Shown here in pieces: positions 59,401 through 64,000 of a stretch of DNA of 64,000 nt (within the stretch, counting starts at the first letter, position 1; each line of letters starts with the position of its first letter). The notes under the pieces are model-generated. The model did no database searches, was not told the origin of the DNA, and worked only from the letters and a program-made list of their open reading frames with translations. Origin of the DNA: Doris montereyensis (Eukaryota > Mollusca > Gastropoda > Nudibranchia > Dorididae); the NCBI GenBank assembly GCA_037039925.1, contig JAXRKP010000701.1:98501-162500 (forward strand). Direction: 5' to 3'. The translations under genes were made by a program, and so were the position numbers.

Positions 59401-59854
59401 TACGTCCCACATTTAGAGTTGAGCATAGGCTAATCAGGAGTAGAGTCCTTATCTTTCTAGGCATACATGGCATAATCACAGAATGTGGTAGTTTGCCTTT
59501 GATTTCCACCCGTCCCTTACTTTCACAGAGCCTGTATAGACCTAGCTACCCATTGTATTGTTGGGTCGACAGGAGGGCCAGGATTGAGAATCAAACTTGG
59601 GCCTACTGGGTGGTAGTAGTAGTAGACAAATTTTGGGGCAACGGTGTTTCTTCAGTGACAAATTTTGTCTTTGAAGCAACAAATTTCTCCAGGCACAGAC
59701 CAGTAATTACGATTTTTCATTTTGTAGGAGGACAAGAGAAAAAACACCAAACGAAGACCAATTGACTTACAATGCTGGTGTTACTTAGAGTAATAGGAGG
59801 AAGTTCTTTCCCGTAGTTCTTGCGGCGCCTTTCCTCTTCATCGTAGGTCGCCAT
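49983..59854 (-). CDS. Gene 3: probable nuclear protein with an NRF-1/EWG-like region and a C-terminal SUMO-interacting motif
   Basis: Segments in order: 59854-59771, 58690-58535, 57023-56923, 55130-55008, about 52416-51453, 51379-50571 and 50402-49983. Together they encode about 885 residues. Segments 2 and 3 join in phase 0 and read KPVWWPPDIQWQNPK then LRKVVRSCYCYHGVEDLL. This resembles, from memory, the NRF-1/EWG DNA-binding region (WWP-x-x-[IV]-x-W, then a CY..HG.EDLL helix). Next come a basic KRKARP patch, a long low-complexity Ser/Pro/Arg-rich middle, a well-structured part (SKHVHTYKFNRWDVHEFKTC ... LRRLGEEEIKRWIEEKK) and the end DDDVLEVICIDD, a good SUMO-interacting motif. Three homopolymer repairs are needed. 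The segment 3 to 4 junction does not match in phase, so an exon may be missing. A chromatin or transcription role is an inference. Confidence 0.6.
50571..51379 (-). CDS. Gene 3 segment 6: conserved-looking core
   Basis: The longest uninterrupted open frame in the window that is not a repeat. It starts after acceptor gtcacctacag|AAA and reads KEVQGSKHVHTYKFNRWD, a helix-like LRRLGEEEIKRWIEEKK, ENIIYDDDLCLTQIEIPESK and VCRIARGQGPIAILTNLV, then becomes Ser/Pro/Arg-rich. The first 130 residues look folded. I do not recognise the domain. The frame ends at TGG TAA (50567) unless the GTAAAC donor is used. Confidence 0.65.
51453..52416 (-). CDS. Gene 3 segment 5: low-complexity middle, two frame breaks
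   Basis: The start at 52416 assumes acceptor catgaccag|GTG, phase 0; other acceptors at 52438 (gcttctgtctag) or 52477 are possible. It reads HSGDSDDRSPNESDSRDSP. One extra A in the A5 run (52206-52210) leads to KGLSDRALHKRTAPAEK. One extra G or C near 51743-51749 joins LDCEIVLVEG to LSSQPVIPETSHSLS. It ends SEIRRRT|gtaaga. The 73-base intron 51452-51380 fixes the next frame change without any indel. Confidence 0.6.
52592..52902 (-). mobile_element. SINE family B copy B9
   Basis: Tail (TTTGATTTGATTTGATTTGA) with aactaaggtgacc, body aaacagccaaggaatcttta, and head gcctctggactaccaagtcc. In a gene 3 intron, sense with the gene. Its tail is the ordinary (AAATC)n type. Confidence 0.9.
52975..54785. 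repeat. 55-bp satellite array in a gene 3 intron
   Basis: About 33 units of ggaaggtagaccagaaatca, gatataggaaatgcagacct and gccaagttttctcaa. It starts about 70 bases from the head of SINE B9, the opposite end from the SINE tails seen elsewhere. Variant positions (acc/atc, gatata/gacata, ctgcc/atgcc) are clustered, suggesting block duplication. Confidence 0.95.
54786..55007. other. Gene 3 intron end with C-run
   Basis: Holds a C15 run at 54932-54948. No other feature. Confidence 0.4.
55008..55130 (-). CDS. Gene 3 segment 4: SEPQSITM repeats and basic patch
   Basis: Acceptor cattttcttccag|GATGAC and donor GTTCAA|gtgagt are both strong. Only one frame is open: DDNMESVIMISEPQSITM, then SEPQSITMSEPQ, then GLKRKARPAVQ. 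A 24-bp DNA repeat encodes the eight-residue repeat SEPQSITM, two full and one partial. VIMI followed by S/E could be a second SUMO-interacting-like patch, and KRKARP a nuclear signal. The entry phase does not fit segment 3. Confidence 0.7.
55328..55612 (-). mobile_element. SINE family B copy B10
   Basis: Low-end tail acccacatccacaaataagg, body gtactgccctgtaaacagcc, head gcctctggattaccgagtct. Full length, in a gene 3 intron. Confidence 0.9.
55613..56235. other. Gene 3 intron, nothing seen
   Basis: Unique sequence. A missing (3n+1)-base exon between segments 3 and 4 could be hidden between here and 56922, but I find no convincing candidate. Confidence 0.35.
56236..56465. mobile_element. SINE B11 tail fragment followed by SINE A10 tail fragment
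   Basis: B11 (-): gatttgatttgatttgatct, ttaggtgatcacagggtttt, and agactgcctttaacagccaa to about 56362. A10 (+): ggaagtgatcattatcacct and agctccatgggccgtaagag to 56465. Both are truncated. Confidence 0.7.
56469..56697. repeat. 55-bp repeat, four copies
   Basis: tttcaatagacaggtaagta, attgtttcgtatgtctacaa and gtgcgtccttaaaa. The last two units carry an extra T and a gtgtgtcc variant. Confidence 0.95.
56923..57023 (-). CDS. Gene 3 segment 3: CY..HG.EDLL helix region
   Basis: Acceptor cttgtttgtttttcag|TTG is excellent and the donor is CTGAAGAG|gtatgc. Reads LKILRKVVRSCYCYHGVEDL then LCRLDETSSRTLKR. From memory this matches the last part of the NRF-1/EWG DNA-binding region (a basic helix ending NCY..HGREDLL). 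101 bases, so it ends in phase 2, unlike the next segment. Confidence 0.7.
57299..57985. mobile_element. Possible non-autonomous DNA transposon with terminal inverted repeats
   Basis: Left end GGGGATGAGATGCAAAAGCC; the right end on the opposite strand is GGGGTGAGATGCAAAAAACG. This gives about 15 matching bases with one gap. Interior unique, with two related blocks (gtgcaaaaccagacatatcc and tgtaaaaccagacacatccc). No transposase frame. Target duplication unclear. It sits in a gene 3 intron. Confidence 0.55.
57986..58534. other. Gene 3 intron, no exon accepted
   Basis: Short open frames exist on plus (58221-58430). A possible minus exon near 58360-58325 has a donor (CCTC|gtaagt) but no convincing acceptor. 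Confidence 0.35.
58535..58690 (-). CDS. Gene 3 segment 2: WWPP domain
   Basis: Acceptor gtctttccattgcag|TCG and donor AACATA|gtgagc; 156 bases, phase 0 to 0. Reads SGLVTLIPILVSLTSQ, FDDENDKPVWWPPDIQWQNP and KSYSAYMGKNI. The WWPPDIQW motif is the main reason for the NRF-1/EWG comparison, where a K-P-x-W-W-P-x-x-[IV]-x-W block begins the DNA-binding region. Confidence 0.75.
58733..59262. mobile_element. Cluster of family C and A fragments in gene 3 intron 1
   Basis: C (-) at about 58733-58862 (ccaccaaatgtggtgatctc ... aggacttaccagcatacccc), a B-tail scrap at 58887-58920, A11 (+) at 59008-59145 with an internal deletion (head ttggtggccgaggggttagg, then directly atcatcacctgttccgcttc), and C (-) at 59147-59262 (gatctcagggtgaatgaaga). 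Confidence 0.7.
59263..59770. other. Gene 3 intron 1, proximal part
   Basis: Unique sequence. A 131-codon minus frame here overlaps the family C copy and is not coding. Confidence 0.4.
59771..59854 (-). CDS. Gene 3 first coding exon
   Basis: The ATG at 59854 reads MATYDEEERRRKNYGKELPP then ITLSNTSI and ends at GCATT|gtaagt, phase 0, a perfect donor. Upstream on the minus strand is GC-rich for this window (ggaggcgttcccccg), as expected of a 5' UTR or promoter. A highly charged N-terminus without a signal peptide fits a nuclear or cytosolic protein. Confidence 0.75.
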
Positions 59855-60054
59855 CGGGGGAACGCCTCCAAATACAATGTTGCCGGCCAAACTTTACCGC
59901 ATTTCCTTGCAAGTGATTGCTGTAGGTGGATAATATCAAAAACATGGATTGGATGCAGTCAAGTCTCACCACATTTCCTTTGCAAATGACTGCTGTGGAT
60001 GGATAAGATCAATAACATGGATTGGACGCACTTAAATTTCACCACATTTCCTTG

Positions 60055-60285
60055 CAGTGGCATCGATGGCCAAGATATTAAGCTGCTGAACTGGGGATAA
60101 TGAGGTCCCGGGTTTGAATCCTAGCAAAGCTTATTCTGATGTTGCGTTCCTTTGGAAAGACACTTTTAAAATACGCATTTTCCCCACGCAACCTAGTGGC
60201 AAATGGGTACAAGCACTTGCTTGGGAGTAAGAACTTGCGTCAAACTAGCATCCTGTCCAGGGGTGACAATTATTACAGGATAAAC
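60055..60285 (+). mobile_element. SINE family A copy A12 (tail missing)
   Basis: gcatcgatggccaagatatt head, ggtcccgggtttgaatccta with a perfect B box, body tcctgtccaggggtgacaat. It is cut before the usual tail. Confidence 0.85.
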
Positions 60286-62984
60286 TTTCTCCTTGCCGCT
60301 CTACAAGTATGTTACGAAGTATGCTCACAAGTCCTCTCCCTGTTTTCTCCCTGGTTAGCACCACTGACTATAGGCACAACAGTGGAAAATACACTGCGGC
60401 AGTGCTAAAACGAGAGTTTTAATAGGAGGACGACTAAGAAACACACGAGCGGGGTGCGCTGTTTTATTTCTTTTAATAAGCCCCCCCGCCCCGAACCTCC
60501 CATTCTCTCCGCATGAAGATGATGAAACTCTTTGAAACAGAACCAGCAATGTGGTCCATACTATTATTATTTTAATTACACCTTTTCAGCAGCGACTTTT
60601 TTTTTATCAATAGGAAAACCTGGCTCCACCTAATTCTTGCATTCTTATAGACGTCTTTCTTTTGAAGTCTGTAACCTACTAACATACTATGATGCGAAAA
60701 GTCAGACCTAGTCTATATAGTCATTGGCCTATTCTCTAGCTTCTCTCAACTTTGATTCTGTTCGGAGATCCAGCTATCGATTCTTGACATTGATTGGTTC
60801 CTGTTCTTAAGCACCCCCAAAAAAAATGACTACCTAGAAGACAGTATCATTGCAGTTCATCCCGACAGCCGAAAGTTAAGACTTGCAGCGATGAATTTCA
60901 TGACTGTACTAGACTGTATTTGATATCCCAAAAGAAGTGATTTTTTTTTTGGCAGGACGCAACACATCGACATGCCTCACTTTGTTGGATTTCCCTTCTC
61001 TGAGGCCATCTGGGTATGAATGCAGATTCTGATTGGTCAGACTGCCCAAGACATGCTCTCCTCTAGGCAATCTCAAAGATCAAATACGTCCTCAGTTTAC
61101 AGCAGTCTTGTAGGTATGTTTTACTACTTTTACTTCACAAATATGCTGTACGTTCAAGATCTTCTTTTCACACTTCCGTTTACAAGGATTTAAAAAAAAA
61201 TCAAATGAAATTGATACCAAGTTCGGTTATCAAGGACAAGAAATAATTAAGATACAAACAATTTACAAAGCCTTCGGAAAAATGTGTATCGTATATGTAT
61301 CAAAGTTATTTTCCAACGTAAAATCTATAATTTTCAACCATTTTTGACGAAACAAAGATGAACTTCATTGTTTTAGTTCAATAGGCATGAAAGAAGAACC
61401 GCATTCATAATCTGATGACATTTAAAACATTGTAATAATTTCACAATTTTACAAAGATCATGACTACAAATGTACTGAAATCGGGGCTATTTCGGCATTG
61501 ATGATTGACTCAAGAGCCTACGGCAGTTATTGAGCGAAGTGACTATTCATCATTACGATGAATATGTGAGAGAAAAAAAAGTTATTTGTTATTTGTATCG
61601 GATATATTGCGGATTGCGGCTAACGAATCGAGTATCGTTTTGATACTCATCGGTACTTGAGTACTCTCTCGCGGTAAGCGCGTCATTTCATTGTTCCCAG
61701 CCTCATTCATTGTCGAGTTGACCGCTTCACCAGTGACAATCCCTTTTGAGTCTTACAACGATTTCTTACAGATAATCTAGATATTAGCTCTAGATCTAAG
61801 ATTAAATCTAGATCCGAGTATTTCACAAGACACAAATGAAGAGGGAAGAAGAGAAACACAAGGCCAAGAAACATAGATATAAGGAGAGTGACACACATAC
61901 ATTTGTGTGCAAGATACAGAGAGAGAGACGCACACACACACACATATCTTCAGATCAAATCACATGCCACATAGATCTAGACCTAATGTTGAATCATGAC
62001 ACAAGACCTAAAAAAGATAGAAGGGGAGGAGACACACTTTACACACATATGACTGAGAGAGACAGACAGACAGACACAGAGAGACAAACACAAGACCAAG
62101 AACGATAGAAGAAGATAGATACACACACAAGACAGAGAGAAAGAGAGAGAGGACAAGAGAGATAGAATGTATCAAATTACGCGTCACATTCAGATTCAAA
62201 GGAGGATCATTCCTACCCACCATAATTATATCCATCTGTAAATTGTCACACATCCGGGGTAAAATTATGAAAATGTCAAATAACAAAATAAAATCATCAT
62301 TAGATCTACCATACATCTAGATGTTTAAATTCATACATTAGCCATTACAAATATACAAAGTCTATTCCCAATTTAATTGGGATCGTGCTAAGGTTTATCA
62401 TTCATCATTAATGACAGAGTCGCAAAGTCCATCCATCATAAATTGCGAACCGATTGACGGACGAGCTCCTTTCATTGTTAAAATTAATGACGGATAGTGG
62501 CAAAGGCTATCCATCATAATGTCGAATATCACGGGTTATTGAGATGTCTCTAGCTATTTCCAGCACCGACGGGCCTAGGTCAGATTATGTAGATTGATCC
62601 AAAATCTAAATTTAGAATCTCTTCTTTGAAATAAGAAGCAATTCTTTATGTCTTCTATAAAATAGGGCCCTCCTCAACATTTGATGTCCCGGTGACACAA
62701 GGACTGGTTGGCCAGATACAAACACCTCGCCAAATTTTTTTAAATAGGAAAAGAGTAAAAATAAGAGGGGTACTCAGGGGGGTCTCCCCTCTGGTTATGT
62801 AACAACCCAGTGAAAAAAAAGGGGGGGAGGGTCTTTGGGGGACTGATTATGACAGAACCTACTGAAAAGCAAAGAGTGGGGGGGGGGGGGATGAATAAAA
62901 AAACGCCACAGGATAATTATTGACACAGTAGGTCTCTTTCTTTGCATTCTCTTCTTCTGGTAATTGTACTGACGTTACACCACT
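60286..62984. other. Intergenic, no gene seen
   Basis: Unique sequence with a C-run at 60480-60487, CA/GA-rich low complexity at 61890-62155 and poly-G runs at 62821-62890. Two related segments at about 62405-62440 and 62480-62515 share tccatccatcataa. No splice-flanked coding frame. Confidence 0.4.
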
Positions 62985-63960
62985 GTTGATTCTAGATCTA
63001 GTTCTAGATTTAGATTTGCGCTAGATTTTTGTTGAGAGCGAACTAAACTAGAACAAACTGCATTGATCCCAGGGAGCTCACTAAGATAATGATATAATTG
63101 TGATGTTCTTTGGGATGAGCTGCCAGAGGAACTTAACTTTACTCGGATGGGGGAACGGAGGGGGAGGCCCCGTGTTGGGGGTTGAGGGGAAGCGGGGCAG
63201 ATGGGGTTGGTTTTGGTGTCAGGATTGTGATAGTGTGTGTCCAACTATGGTAGTCCCACTAGAATCTAGAGTTTGTTTCTCTTGATCTCTGGCAGACCCA
63301 AACACTGAAAGATTTAGATCTAGATCAATCTCTAGAAACTAGATCGATCAATCTAGAATAATCTATGCTTTGGACTCATCTGGATGAAAACAAAAGGTGA
63401 TTTGTTTCAATTTACTGACCTGCAACTACAGAGAATAATATAGATCTAGATCTAGATCTATGTAGAACAGAAACTAGATATTTGTAGACTGTAGAATAGA
63501 AACTAAATCTATGTAGAGTGAAACTAGATCTAGATCTAGATCTATCTAAAGTAGAAACTAGATCTAAATTTATGTAGAGTAGAAACTAGATCTAGATCTA
63601 TGTAGAGAGGAAACTAGATCTAGTGTAGAATAGAATCTAGATCTAGATTCTAGATAATACAGGCTAAGGGGTCTATTATCTAATAATCTAGATCTAGATC
63701 TACATCCGAGTCCAGATCTAGATTTAGAGCTAATGAGATGTCTAAAACTAGATACAAAGATCTATAGATCTAGCTAATTTCTAGATGAAAGCCTAGATCT
63801 AGAATTAAGATCTAGATCTAGCTCTAAATCTAGATCTAGAGTAAGACCTCGACCCACTTGTAGTTGACAGGAAACAGCAACGACAATCCTCTATCGACGC
63901 CATAACTATCGCGGCAAAATTCTAGTCTAGACTCTAGATCTAGATCTAGCTCTCGGTAGA
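62985..63960. repeat. AGATCT/TCTAGA-rich palindromic tract
   Basis: Dozens of overlapping AGATCTAGATCT-type hexamers, densest at 63440-63960, interspersed with tagaatagaaactagat units. It is a loose, self-complementary repeat and not a fixed-length array. Confidence 0.85.
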
Positions 63961-64000
63961 CCTAGTCGCAGGTGAACAATCCTTTGATCTAAACAATGTA

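Overview
The window looks like nuclear DNA of an invertebrate animal. Genes are split by GT-AG introns, most of the sequence is microsatellite, minisatellite or SINE, and no bacterial-style gene layout is present. A lophotrochozoan, most likely a gastropod mollusc, is my best guess. It rests on the overall texture (very long simple repeats, tRNA-derived SINEs, a dense AGATCT/TCTAGA tract near the right end) and not on a diagnostic gene.

Three protein-coding genes can be read. Gene 1 (+, 856-9094, five exons) encodes a type I membrane protein with a signal peptide, a CUB-like domain, one membrane helix and a cytoplasmic tail carrying a PPSY motif. Gene 2 (+, 30891-32053, two exons) encodes a short type I protein with a very small ectodomain, one helix and a tail ending in PPAY. 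Gene 3 (-, 59854 down to 49983, at least seven coding segments) encodes a probable nuclear protein. Its N-terminal part resembles the NRF-1/EWG DNA-binding region and its extreme C-terminus looks like a SUMO-interacting motif. In all three genes the reading frame breaks at short homopolymers, and each break is repaired by one extra base. This points to homopolymer under-calling in a draft assembly and not to pseudogenes.

Repeats fill the rest. Family A (tRNA Leu/Ser-like head, about 290 bp) has at least twelve copies. Family B (A and B boxes readable on the minus strand of most copies, about 280 bp) has about eleven. Family C (pyrimidine-rich, about 130 bp) has a dozen; one copy is inserted inside a B element and so shows its own ends. 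Family D (about 390 bp) ends in AT-rich microsatellite. A degenerate LINE reverse-transcriptase fragment (-, 38137-38650), a possible 690-bp terminal-inverted-repeat element (57299-57985) and dispersed copies of a palindromic GATACGCC motif (37796-39437) are also present.

The most interesting structural point is that several large tandem arrays (24.2-25.2, 33.9-34.4, 39.8-41.1 and 48.3-49.0 kb) end exactly at the 3' tail of a family B SINE, and the 7.2-7.6 kb array is an amplified piece of the SINE body. The D copy at 29.7 kb likewise carries a 330-bp (ATT)n tail. These arrays look like satellites seeded from retroposon tails.

Layout: 0.9-9.1 kb gene 1 with arrays in its introns; 9-30 kb repeats only; 30.9-32.1 kb gene 2; 32-50 kb repeats, LINE and inverted-repeat elements; 50-60 kb gene 3 with a 55-bp satellite in one intron; 60-64 kb intergenic sequence ending in the AGATCT-rich tract.
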